Below are positions 47,625 through 56,021 of a stretch of DNA of 64,000 nt, in pieces; the first letter of the stretch is position 1, and every line of letters starts with the position of its first letter. The DNA lies in IMG/VR virus record IMGVR_UViG_3300025133_000085, positions 1 through 64,000 of that record, one strand, 5' to 3'. The translations under genes were made by a program, and so were the position numbers. The stretch comes from a virus. Under the pieces are notes generated by a model. That model ran no database searches. It saw only the letters and a program-made list of their open reading frames with translations, and was not told where the DNA came from.

Positions 47625-48909
47625 GTATCACCTCATTTTGTAAATTCATTATATCAATAACATCCCTAATTTTCAATCCGTCTTCGTCGATTGGCGTACC
47701 ACAAGGCTTACCCATTATCAACTTATCGTACTCGACGCCCCATGATGCAAGTTGTGATCGAGTCGTATCATAGAGCATGGCGTAAACCATGGCGGCATCA
47801 TTGTTGTATCTTTTCATACCTCGCGCAGTATGAACGATCACCTCGGCTCCCGAGCGATACACTCGATTTACGACTTCAACCGCCTCGCGTATGGGTTGCG
47901 CATTGTGATATTCCCCCCGAGTCTCGGTGCAAATTGTTCCGTCCAAGTCGAACACATAGCTTTGACGACCGATAGGTTTCACGGCCATATGTCTAGCGAT
48001 AACTTGATCGGATGTTGTTTTCTCGATCATGGTCCATTTCGAGTTCCAGTCATCCCAAAACCAGGCGACGTAATCCTTTCGCGCCGCCTTGGTGATACAA
48101 AACGATCCGCTAATCCTACAGTTCACCTCGAGTAACTTGGGAATACCCGCGGCGTCGAACTTAAACTGCGCGAACCATACGTGGGAAAGCTTAAGCTCCT
48201 CCGCGAGCTTCCTTACCAGAGACTCTATCGTGCCCTTGGCATCCGCGACAGATTTCCCGTATGCCGTGATACCATCGCGGATGCGCTCTCTAATGCGAAC
48301 GTTGTAGTCTTTGAGGCGTCCGTGTCGATCCGAAACGCAATCCACGGTAAATTCCTGACCCGGTAGATACTCAGTAATGACGTGCGTATCCCATAACGGT
48401 GACTCCTGCGATGGTGCACCTAGCAGCTCTTGTGTTCCTTGTCCGGAGCTTCCGTAAAACGGTTTAGCGAAACAACGAACATTTGTCGCGTCGGCGTCGT
48501 TACGACTAAACACCAGTGGAGACATTCCAGGAAACTTCTTGTAGAGCACGTGCTTAAACAAACATGCCTCCAGCGAGCGTCGATCGGGTAAAATCGATAC
48601 GCATCGTATACTTTCCGGAACATCATCCCAGTTATCGTATACGAACTTCATCATCTTACAGTTCGTGTATACGATGTCCGTAATACTTTTTTCTGTCACG
48701 ATCTCTTCAACTCGAGCCAAAAATTTATGAGGCTCGTCAAAAGGCGATGGAACTTGCAGGATCCTCTTCGCTGTTAGATATGCGCGACCTGCATTCATCG
48801 TATCGTAATGACACCCCCATAAAGAATGCTTATTCGTTTTGGTTAGGCTCTTCACGAACTCGATCGAACTCTCATTACCAAATGTCATAAGTAGAATTCT
48901 TCTGTTCAT
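47617..48909 (-). CDS. ATP-grasp enzyme fused to a HAD phosphatase
   Basis: A 430-residue protein. Residues 90-280 are an ATP-grasp domain of the carbamoyl-phosphate-synthase-like type: CFAKPFYGSSGQGTQELL, EYLPGQEFTVDCVS, PKLLEVNCRISGSF (metal-binding E-x-N-x-R). From about 318, YVFDLDGTICTETRGEYHNA is a HAD motif I, VIVHTARGMKRYNND motif II and MGKPCGTPIDED the end. Similar fusions occur in sugar and capsule loci. Upstream of the carbamoyltransferase, it may ligate an acid to an amine or supply carbamoyl phosphate; not established. Confidence 0.85.
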   Translation of the reverse strand: MNRRILLMTFGNESSIEFVKSLTKTNKHSLWGCHYDTMNAGRAYLTAKRILQVPSPFDEPHKFLARVEEIVTEKSITDIVYTNCKMMKFVYDNWDDVPESIRCVSILPDRRSLEACLFKHVLYKKFPGMSPLVFSRNDADATNVRCFAKPFYGSSGQGTQELLGAPSQESPLWDTHVITEYLPGQEFTVDCVSDRHGRLKDYNVRIRERIRDGITAYGKSVADAKGTIESLVRKLAEELKLSHVWFAQFKFDAAGIPKLLEVNCRISGSFCITKAARKDYVAWFWDDWNSKWTMIEKTTSDQVIARHMAVKPIGRQSYVFDLDGTICTETRGEYHNAQPIREAVEVVNRVYRSGAEVIVHTARGMKRYNNDAAMVYAMLYDTTRSQLASWGVEYDKLIMGKPCGTPIDEDGLKIRDVIDIMNLQNEVIHD

Positions 48910-49400
48910 CGAATTGTTCCCTCTAACCTTCTAAGCAAGGCGCTAACTTCACTATCATCTTCAGGGTTTAATCTAACCTTGAACATATGCGCTTTATCAA
49001 ACGCTTGCTCAAATAGGCGTTTAATCGCTTCGTTTTGTTCACGTGTGACAGTCTCATCACGATCCAACCATTCGGCGTCTCGTCGACACAAAACCAACAA
49101 ATATCCCAGTTCCCTAAACTTATTTTCGATTTTATGCCTTATTTCGGGCGTGATGTTTCCTCGCTGGAAATATTCGCCGTAAGCGATCTCGGATAGGTAA
49201 CTTCGATCGAAAACGTAACCTAACGGTGATCTATCAATATCATAAAAGTAACTGGCGAAATAGTCGAACTTGTCATCAACGAAACCGTATCGCTTATGCA
49301 TGTGAATGATTTTTAGGCCAGTCTCTTTAGCAATGCGATCACACAACGTCGACTTACCAGACTGCTCGGCGCCCTCAACTATTACACCACGAAAAAACAC
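48906..49400 (-). CDS. Deoxynucleoside monophosphate kinase-like P-loop protein
   Basis: A 164-residue protein from GTG 49400, which overlaps the polymerase stop as TAGTG. GVIVEGAEQSGKSTLCDRIA is the Walker A loop; YVFDRSYLSEIAYGEYF holds a DRS motif as in thymidylate kinases; LVLCRRDAEWLDRDE follows. By context it could phosphorylate the hydroxymethylated dCMP, as T4 gp1 does, but the family is also broad. It also resembles small phage dNMP and polynucleotide kinases. Confidence 0.75.
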   Translation of the reverse strand: MFFRGVIVEGAEQSGKSTLCDRIAKETGLKIIHMHKRYGFVDDKFDYFASYFYDIDRSPLGYVFDRSYLSEIAYGEYFQRGNITPEIRHKIENKFRELGYLLVLCRRDAEWLDRDETVTREQNEAIKRLFEQAFDKAHMFKVRLNPEDDSEVSALLRRLEGTIR

Positions 49401-52400
49401 TATGCCCCCAACGATCGATACTTCATACGCTTCCACTTCGTTGCCGTACCGAAATCATTCGTTTTAGCTTCCGAGTAAGCGAATGAGTATGGAGGCACGT
49501 TTGTCTGACCGTCCCACCCCCAACAAAACATTCGTCTTTGCATACCAGACTCGCCAATGACTTCTAGTAGCAAGTAAGGACTACCACGCTTGGTTTTTTT
49601 CGGTGTAGCCTTACATACGATGAACCAGTAAACGTCATTCTCCGTCGTCACGTCATCAATGGACATAATTCCTTTTTCGCGTAATCTTTCGATTAGCGCG
49701 GGTTTGACTATGTCTAACGCGCTAAATGCCCCGAAAAGACCGGTGTAATTCGTCGCGATCTCGGCCGGCGTCCACCCCGGAGAGTCCTTGGCTTCGAGAC
49801 TTGCTTCTCGTAACACACGTTGCGCAAACCCGGGGTCGGTCTTCTTGCGCTTACGCAGGTCCGCGTAGTTATCGATTACAACGTCATAAAACTGTCGGTA
49901 GTTTTCGAACACGCAATCCTGACCAACGACGCCCAACGAATCAAACGCCCGCGCCTTGATAAGCGCGGCCATGGCACCCTTGTTGAATTTCTTATGTTTC
50001 CACGTGCCATCCTCATTCCACAGTAGATCTTCAATGCACGTATACGGTCGACTCGCAACTATCTCACGTGCAGCCGCGGTGCCCACCGCCTTACACGCCA
50101 AGAAGGATGGCATAAACTTCTTACCGGGTAAGATAGTCCAGGACGTCGACGCGTAATTGACATCAATCGGTACAACTTCGTAACCCAAACCCTTAAGCTC
50201 GCCAATCGCCTTAGCTCGTTTTTTAGGGTTACTGGACGAAGCCTCGAGGTAGGCACACAACCATTCTTCCTCGTAGTGAGTCAGAAGCCAAGCGCAATAA
50301 TATGAATCGACAGCATACGAAACAGCGTGAGCCTTGTTGAACCCGTAACCAGCAAAGTAAAGAATCTTTTCGTACAGATCACTCGCGATCTTTCTGGGTA
50401 CGCCGTTACTCACCGATCCCCCCACGAATCGCTTCTGGAGCTTTCTCGCAGACTCGAGATTGGCCTCTTTCTCGGACGCCTTACGCTTAAGCAACCCGCG
50501 ACGAACCTGATCGGTATCTTCCTCGGGGAAACCAGCGACCACGGAACACAGTTGCATGATCTGCTCTTGGAAAATAATCATACCATACGTCGATTCTAGA
50601 ACCTCTTTGATAAGAGGGTGACCATAATCGACTTGGTCGGGATTACTCTTCGCCGTGATATACAACTTATCGACCTTCGCGGCCAGGGGACCCGGACGAT
50701 AAACGGAGGTAAGCGTCGCGATGTCGATGATATTTTTTGGTTGCGCCTTCATGAACAACCGACGCGCGCCTCTACCCGCCAACTGAAAGACTCCTGGGAA
50801 ACGACCTTCTTCGTACACGTTTTTGTAAACGCGTTGATCGTTCATGTCGATGATTTTGGGATCCATGTGTTTATCGAACCAGTCGCGCACTTGTTCGAAC
50901 GTAGGGTTCTCGATACCTTCCTTGCGTTGTAAAACGAGTTCGATAGTACGCTGAATGATCCGTAGCGTTTCGAGCCCAAGCAAATCAAACTTAATCCACC
51001 CTAGCGACTCGAGGTGCTTATAGTTCATACCCTCCACCCAGGGGGTTTGCATCTCGCCTTTCGCGCGAATGAGTGGCATACGCTCGGCTATACGTTCGGA
51101 AATGATGCAACCACCCGCGTGCTTACCAAGCGACTTGTTTTGCTTAAAGAGAATCTGGATTGGTCCCGCCACCTCAGGATACTTGTCGATGAACGCCCTA
51201 AACGTTGGCGAATGTTTATAAGCATCCTCGTACAACAAGACAAACATGTTTTTGTCCATGCCTCGCGTAAAGATAGCTTTCTTAACGTCGTTTTCAACGG
51301 GCGCCAACGCCCGGTTTGCCTCATCGAACGGGATACCGTAGAAACGAGAAATGTCTTTCACAAGACTTTTGAGTTTAAACGTGTTGTAGTTCGAGATCGG
51401 TACGATGTTTTCACCGCCGAATTCTTGCTTCAAAAGATCGATGAGATGATCTCTATCGGCGACATCCGAATCGATGTCCGGTGCGCCCTGGCGATGGACG
51501 CTTAAGAATCTGCTAAAGAGCAAACCATACTCAATGGGATCGATGTTCGTGATCCCCAACACGTATGCGACCAAGGAACCCGCTGCGGAACCTCGACCGG
51601 GACCGATGAGCATGTTATCACGGGCGATATCCATGATCGCCTTCATTGTCAAGAAGTACTTCGAAAAAGATTTTTGCTTGATGATCACTAGCTCGGTCTT
51701 CAATCGATCGATGTATTGTGGATCCTTGTGAAGCCCCCGCTCGACAAGACCACGCTTACACGCCTCCAGCAACGCGTCGTCTTCAGTCATGTTTTCCGGA
51801 ACAACGTAGTCCGGAAGTTTCATGCTGGTGTCTGGATGTATGTCACCAATCATGTGGTGTGCGATATCGTAAGTTCTTTCGACGGCGTCGCAAACGACTG
51901 CGTCGTCATAAAAATCGTAATTGTGCTTTTGATCTTGATAAGTTTCCCAAATCTGCTTTGCGTTCTTCGGGTAAAGCTCACACTTTAAATCATCACGCGA
52001 AGTAGGAAGTTTATCTGGATCCATATCACGATAGTTCAACCACCCCAGGTTCTTGTAAATCTCCCGTTCACGCCAGTGCTCCGGTCTGGAATAATGGCTA
52101 TCACACGTTACAATGAGTTTATCTTCGACCCCATTTTGCTTGGCGAAATCAAGAAGTGCTCGATTGACAAGATGCTGAGCTGGGAGTCGGTTAAACTGTA
52201 GTTCTAGAAACGCCGCGTCCGGACCGACGGCATTCGTCAAACGGTCGTAAACGTTTCCGATCCCGCGAAGAACCTTTTCACTCAGGCCCGGGGTATCGTA
52301 TAGATTCGCGCTTAGGTGATCAAACTCGACGTTCTGTAAATGCTTAAACACCTCGTACGCAGCGGGACCACCGATACATGCTGTAGAAACAAGTAGGTGA

Positions 52401-53014
52401 CCGCCTTCGGACGCCTCCTTAAGCATCTTATAATCCACGCGAGGAAAGCGATAAAACCCTTCCGAGTACCCTCTCGATACCAGATGAAAAAGTCTATTCA
52501 GTCCTTCTGGGGTGCGTGGCAATACGACTAAGTGATGTCGTCTCTTAACGGGATCGTAAAACTTACCCGACTTCGACTCTTCCTCGTTTTCTACGGTAAA
52601 TCCTTCACGGTCGACCTCAATACCCACGATGTCATCGTCTGCGTCAACGAGAGCGGTGAGGGGCGTAACAATCTTTTCTCGCTGTTCGCGAAGCGTACGA
52701 ATCGCATCCTTATCACCTTTTTTCGCCGCGGCCGAAATCTGGTGATCTAGGCGCCAAACGTCCAAGTCCGGATGCACATACATTTCGCAGCCTGGAATGA
52801 ACTTAAAGTCTATTCCTTTTTTTCGAAGCTTTTGTGAGTGGAAATAGGCGTGACCAAACGAATTCATGTGACCGTGTTCCGTTAACGCCCACGCGTTCAT
52901 ACCGTTTTCCAAAATATAGTCGATGTGTTCTTGCGGGTACCCAAGTCCATCAAACGTAGAAAACCCAGAGTGGGCATGTAAACCTGTAAAGCGCTTAGGC
53001 GTTAGCTTACTCAA
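49400..53014 (-). CDS. dnaE: DNA polymerase III alpha subunit (C-family polymerase)
   Basis: A 1204-residue replicative polymerase, close in length to E. coli DnaE (1160). The start is TTG 53014, with GGGAGG before it and a TTGA overlap. The PHP domain begins at about residue 5 with GLHAHSGFSTFDGLGY. The palm has GPGRGSAAGSLVAYVLG and PDIDSDV (about 510) and the third aspartate in FDLLGLETL (about 676). An HhH region (LGYEVVPIDVNYAS) and an OB-like end are present. Phages with C-family polymerases are uncommon. Host Pol III machinery may act with it. Confidence 0.95.
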   Translation of the reverse strand: MSKLTPKRFTGLHAHSGFSTFDGLGYPQEHIDYILENGMNAWALTEHGHMNSFGHAYFHSQKLRKKGIDFKFIPGCEMYVHPDLDVWRLDHQISAAAKKGDKDAIRTLREQREKIVTPLTALVDADDDIVGIEVDREGFTVENEEESKSGKFYDPVKRRHHLVVLPRTPEGLNRLFHLVSRGYSEGFYRFPRVDYKMLKEASEGGHLLVSTACIGGPAAYEVFKHLQNVEFDHLSANLYDTPGLSEKVLRGIGNVYDRLTNAVGPDAAFLELQFNRLPAQHLVNRALLDFAKQNGVEDKLIVTCDSHYSRPEHWREREIYKNLGWLNYRDMDPDKLPTSRDDLKCELYPKNAKQIWETYQDQKHNYDFYDDAVVCDAVERTYDIAHHMIGDIHPDTSMKLPDYVVPENMTEDDALLEACKRGLVERGLHKDPQYIDRLKTELVIIKQKSFSKYFLTMKAIMDIARDNMLIGPGRGSAAGSLVAYVLGITNIDPIEYGLLFSRFLSVHRQGAPDIDSDVADRDHLIDLLKQEFGGENIVPISNYNTFKLKSLVKDISRFYGIPFDEANRALAPVENDVKKAIFTRGMDKNMFVLLYEDAYKHSPTFRAFIDKYPEVAGPIQILFKQNKSLGKHAGGCIISERIAERMPLIRAKGEMQTPWVEGMNYKHLESLGWIKFDLLGLETLRIIQRTIELVLQRKEGIENPTFEQVRDWFDKHMDPKIIDMNDQRVYKNVYEEGRFPGVFQLAGRGARRLFMKAQPKNIIDIATLTSVYRPGPLAAKVDKLYITAKSNPDQVDYGHPLIKEVLESTYGMIIFQEQIMQLCSVVAGFPEEDTDQVRRGLLKRKASEKEANLESARKLQKRFVGGSVSNGVPRKIASDLYEKILYFAGYGFNKAHAVSYAVDSYYCAWLLTHYEEEWLCAYLEASSSNPKKRAKAIGELKGLGYEVVPIDVNYASTSWTILPGKKFMPSFLACKAVGTAAAREIVASRPYTCIEDLLWNEDGTWKHKKFNKGAMAALIKARAFDSLGVVGQDCVFENYRQFYDVVIDNYADLRKRKKTDPGFAQRVLREASLEAKDSPGWTPAEIATNYTGLFGAFSALDIVKPALIERLREKGIMSIDDVTTENDVYWFIVCKATPKKTKRGSPYLLLEVIGESGMQRRMFCWGWDGQTNVPPYSFAYSEAKTNDFGTATKWKRMKYRSLGA

Positions 53015-53427
53015 TTGTCCTCCCACTTAGGATTATCTCGTTTTTTCGCTTTATTTTCAAGGCGTTGTATAATAATCTCGTGTTTTTTCACATACGAATC
53101 GAATAATTCTTTCTCGTCGATTCCAAGTAAGATGAGCACAGCAAAGAAATAATTGACGGCGTCGACCATCTCTTCAAGGAACGCCGCCCTATCAAAATCC
53201 TCGTTGGTATCGGAGCGATGCGTCTTCCAGTTTTTTAGATGCTGGAGGGCTTCGAAAAGTTCCTCAACTCCCCGAAGGGTTGTTTCTCGAAGCGCCTGTT
53301 GGTTTTCGCGCTTTCGTATATCAACGGGCCACTCTGGATAACAAGTCTCGTCATTTTCTCTAAGATCGTTCATAAACTGTTCACGTAATTTGAACATACG
53401 CTCAAGCATATCTGCGGGTCCGTTCAT
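53011..53427 (-). CDS. All-alpha NTP pyrophosphatase (dUTPase/dCTPase/MazG type)
   Basis: A 138-residue helical protein. GVEELFEALQHLKNWK (E-x-x-E) and EEMVDAVNYFFAVLILLG (E-x-x-x-D) are the metal-binding pairs of all-alpha NTP pyrophosphatases. In phages with modified cytosine, such an enzyme removes dCTP and dUTP and provides the monophosphates; T4 gp56 is the analogue. The gene is the first of the operon ending in the deaminase. Substrate specificity is inferred. Confidence 0.8.
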   Translation of the reverse strand: MNGPADMLERMFKLREQFMNDLRENDETCYPEWPVDIRKRENQQALRETTLRGVEELFEALQHLKNWKTHRSDTNEDFDRAAFLEEMVDAVNYFFAVLILLGIDEKELFDSYVKKHEIIIQRLENKAKKRDNPKWEDN

Positions 53428-53435
53428 TTTTTCTC

Positions 53436-53666
53436 CTAAAACGGGTTTTGTCGACAGTAATCGATCAACTCGATAATTTGCTCGAAATCGTCGTCACTAC
53501 ATTCTTTATAACTTTTTCCCATCTTGTTTTTAATACACTTATACAAATGCGCATAAGGATTGCGCGTCGCGTGATGTGGCGATGGAGGGAGTTTACCCTC
53601 AAGCTCTGCGCCCGCTGTAGCAATATTCTCCCGAATGATTTTAGCGCGCGCTTCACTGAGTGGCAT
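53436..53666 (-). CDS. Small unknown protein
   Basis: A 76-residue protein, MPLSEARAKIIRENIATAGA, with cysteine-containing middle (YKCIKNKMGKSYKECSDDDF). Overlaps the next gene at 53653 by 14 bases. No family recognised. Confidence 0.55.
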   Translation of the reverse strand: MPLSEARAKIIRENIATAGAELEGKLPPSPHHATRNPYAHLYKCIKNKMGKSYKECSDDDFEQIIELIDYCRQNPF

Positions 53667-53913
53667 TTAACACCTCGAAACAATCTTGCATTGGGCGGTT
53701 TTGACGATCGAAAGCAAAAACTTTATTGCCTATTAGTAGTAGCGCCTCACACAACGCCATATCGAGTACCAAGCTTACTTCCCCTGGCTCAAGAAATACA
53801 ACCCACGGAACACGACCCATGTGAGGTAACAACCTCTGGTTATCAATCACCTCGACCACGGAGCACGAATTAACGCAACGAATAATCGAGCCTGATGTAA
53901 AAAGACTAGCCAT
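53653..53913 (-). CDS. Small unknown protein
   Basis: An 86-residue protein of mixed character, MASLFTSGSIIRCVNSCSVV, with a hydrophobic strand LVLDMALCEALLLIGNKVFAF. Small-barrel appearance. No family recognised. Confidence 0.5.
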   Translation of the reverse strand: MASLFTSGSIIRCVNSCSVVEVIDNQRLLPHMGRVPWVVFLEPGEVSLVLDMALCEALLLIGNKVFAFDRQNRPMQDCFEVLNATQ

Positions 53914-53932
53914 CTCTGGCCCTCACATCGGT

Positions 53933-53961
53933 TCGTGATCTTACGAAACCGAAGATCACGA
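53933..53961. repeat. 10-base perfect inverted repeat
   Basis: tcgtgatctt (53933-53942) and aagatcacga (53952-53961) with a nine-base spacer, in the gap between two small genes. No T-run follows on either strand, so it could be an operator or a weak terminator. Confidence 0.5.
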
Positions 53962-54009
53962 GTATCTCATTCGATGTATGTTACGATAAGCCTCACGGGA
54001 AAAGCGAGA

Positions 54010-54240
54010 CTACGTAAGTTCGACGCTTAGCTGCGCCGCCTCTTGCGCCATCCTATTAATGGTCGCCTCAAGATGCTCAACGAAATCCGGGTGAGGATAC
54101 GCGATGCTATCTTCGACGACCAATTTAAGTGTGCGAAGGTGATCCGTCACGTCCGTCCCTGACAAAATAGCCAATTGCAAAAGACGCGCTATTTCTGCGA
54201 TTGTTGGATCACCCAACGTGATAGTGTCATTATTAGACAT
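54010..54240 (-). CDS. Small unknown acidic protein
   Basis: A 76-residue protein, MSNNDTITLGDPTIAEIARL, helical and acidic; contains LQLAILSGTDVTDHLRTL. AAGGAGA lies upstream of the ATG. No family recognised. Confidence 0.55.
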   Translation of the reverse strand: MSNNDTITLGDPTIAEIARLLQLAILSGTDVTDHLRTLKLVVEDSIAYPHPDFVEHLEATINRMAQEAAQLSVELT

Positions 54241-54296
54241 TCTTTCTCCTTTTAAGCAGTTCTATTGTAGTTTCGAAACGTAAGTTTGTTCACCGT

Positions 54297-54686
54297 TTAT
54301 TTCGATTGATCTCTTAAAGATCGTAGTCTCTCAATGGTAGACGAGCTACCATAAACGAACTCTAGAATCCCTATCGAAAAACCTTGCGCATCATCATAAC
54401 ACACTAGACCATCATTCATCATCATTTTTATTCTGGTACAATTCGTCGATTTTTCCTTCCAACTACTCGTCGTCGATGGCTTAAGCCAAATCGAAAAATC
54501 GCCATCCAAAATCCAAAAGATAGTATCGTGGTGAACGCCTACACCAATCACCTTACAAGGTAACGATTTACAAAAATCATGATAGCCCATAGGGTTATTG
54601 CTATGTGCGATCTCAACCTTTTCCAGTGTTCGATTTGAACATCTTTTTGCAAGTGCTTCGGCACTATCATGCTGTTCATGTTGCAT
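54297..54686 (-). CDS. Fpg/MutM N-terminal domain-like protein without catalytic start
   Basis: A 129-residue protein. The stretch KSLPCKVIGVGVHHDTIFWI, WKEKSTNCTRIKMMMNDGLV and YDDAQGFSIGILEF parallels the N-terminal beta-sandwich of formamidopyrimidine-DNA glycosylase (L-x-G-x-x-I, then the H-L-G-M region, then Y-x-D-x-R-x-F-G). The catalytic Pro-Glu at the N-terminus and the H2TH and zinc domains are missing. May be a DNA-binding leftover or a protein that recognises modified bases. Pattern-based only. Confidence 0.4.
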   Translation of the reverse strand: MQHEQHDSAEALAKRCSNRTLEKVEIAHSNNPMGYHDFCKSLPCKVIGVGVHHDTIFWILDGDFSIWLKPSTTSSWKEKSTNCTRIKMMMNDGLVCYDDAQGFSIGILEFVYGSSSTIERLRSLRDQSK

Positions 54687-54873
54687 TCTTGAGATACACC
54701 TCTCGCATGTGCCAACTGCGATAGTGGTTTAACGCGCGATCCTCCGGTTTCGCCTCCAGTCGCTTTCGACTCGTTTGATTGAGTAACTGACAACAGACGA
54801 GCACCCTGTATTCGTCACCGGGATAATGTTCTTGAATCAGACCGTATGGTGAAAGCGGTGCAACGTATTTCAC
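54676..54873 (-). CDS. Small unknown protein
   Basis: A 65-residue protein, MKYVAPLSPYGLIQEHYPGD, basic and Tyr-rich (ALNHYRSWHMREVYLKNAT). Its start overlaps the CPBP protease stop by ATGA and its end overlaps the Fpg-like gene. No family recognised. Confidence 0.5.
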   Translation of the reverse strand: MKYVAPLSPYGLIQEHYPGDEYRVLVCCQLLNQTSRKRLEAKPEDRALNHYRSWHMREVYLKNAT

Positions 54874-55295
54874 AATAACCTTGGGAGTAAGAGACCGACG
54901 CCGTTGAAGCAGATGTGTGCAACGACCCCGGGCTTTATGTTCCCTTCAGTATACCTCAAGTAACTCAAATATACGGCGAAAGGCAGTAAAAAAAACGCCG
55001 CGTCCGCAGAGTGTAAGAAGGAAAAAGCAATCGCCGTCAAAATCGCCGCAGCTTTGTCGTTCCAAAAATAGGCGATCGCTTTCCACAACAAGCCACGAAA
55101 AATGACTTCTTCGAAAAACGGTACCACGATAATCGTCAATAAATAAAAGAGGATGATGGCAAACGTTGGAGCCGACTCAAGAAACGTAGCAATCGCCTCG
55201 GACGCTTCCGAGCTTGTCACGAATAGTTTTTGAACGTACGACAAGCCTAGGTTTAGAAAGATAGCTATAGCCACGATTTGTAAGTACTTTACCAT
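54870..55295 (-). CDS. CPBP-family intramembrane metalloprotease-like protein
   Basis: A 141-residue membrane protein with about four helices. The CPBP motifs are in order: EEVIFRGLLW (E-E-x-x-x-R), FSFLHSADAA (F-x-x-x-H) and HICFNGVGL (H-x-x-x-N). The family includes Rce1-like and bacteriocin-immunity proteases. In a phage next to the endolysin and small membrane proteins it could protect the host envelope, block superinfection or process a membrane protein. Overlaps the next gene by one base. Confidence 0.78.
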   Translation of the reverse strand: MVKYLQIVAIAIFLNLGLSYVQKLFVTSSEASEAIATFLESAPTFAIILFYLLTIIVVPFFEEVIFRGLLWKAIAYFWNDKAAAILTAIAFSFLHSADAAFFLLPFAVYLSYLRYTEGNIKPGVVAHICFNGVGLLLPRLL

Positions 55296-55648
55296 TAGCT
55301 CTCGTTTGCTTGCGTGAGTTTTTCAGTTAGCTTATCAACAGTTCGTTGTAGCTTTTCCCTTTCTTCTCGGAGATACTGGACTTCCACCCTAAGCGCAGCA
55401 GTCTCTTCCGATAAAGTTCTAAGCTTTTCCATCAAGTCGTCTCGATCTTTTCGAGATCCCTCTAGCTTACTTTCCAAAACAGCAACCCTTTCCCTTAAGT
55501 CGTCTCTATAAATGTATTTTTGTTCACGCTCTTTTTCCTGTTCGGCGTTTTTGAGCTCCAGCTTTTTCTGATAATACTGCCAAGCGGAGGCACCACCTAA
55601 CGTTCCAATGACGGCGATCAAAAGAGTTATGATATCACTTTGTTCCAC
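55295..55648 (-). CDS. Membrane-anchored coiled-coil protein (spanin-like)
   Basis: A 117-residue protein with one N-terminal membrane helix (residues 4-22, IITLLIAVIGTLGGASAW) followed by a long coiled coil (LRERVAVLESKLEGSRKDRD). Topology and place beside the endolysin fit an inner-membrane spanin or holin accessory. No lipobox or separate outer-membrane partner is visible adjacent. Confidence 0.55.
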   Translation of the reverse strand: MEQSDIITLLIAVIGTLGGASAWQYYQKKLELKNAEQEKEREQKYIYRDDLRERVAVLESKLEGSRKDRDDLMEKLRTLSEETAALRVEVQYLREEREKLQRTVDKLTEKLTQANES

Positions 55649-56021
55649 GATTACATCTCCCCCTAATTTCCCTTATCATTCTCTGTCGACCGACCCTCCA
55701 CCAGATGTATCCGATTACGAAGTTCTGTAATACATGACCTGCATCAATATGATAGTGACGAAACTCGATAAAGTTCAGCGCCGTTAGATTAACGAGCGCC
55801 AACAACAAACCGGTTTCCCGGGCTCTTATGTTTCGGCGCCCAAGACCCCACAAAATGCTTAGCGCGGCAACCACGCCCAATGCGCACCAACCATGTGGGA
55901 CGCACAACTCGGCGTAATGCGTGGGGTTCACGATTATAAGCACCAAACAAAGCACCAGTTCGAGAAGCTCACTGTCGGAAAACACGAGAACGTCCCTTAT
56001 GTTATGGACGAACTTTCTCAA
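55635..56021 (-). CDS. Polytopic membrane protein, holin candidate
   Basis: A 128-residue protein with three or four hydrophobic helices (about residues 18-34, 43-60, 70-85 and 95-110) and basic ends. It lies directly after the endolysin in the transcript (ATGA overlap), so holin is the natural suggestion. Length is on the upper side for holins. Confidence 0.5.
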   Translation of the reverse strand: MRKFVHNIRDVLVFSDSELLELVLCLVLIIVNPTHYAELCVPHGWCALGVVAALSILWGLGRRNIRARETGLLLALVNLTALNFIEFRHYHIDAGHVLQNFVIGYIWWRVGRQRMIREIRGRCNRGTK

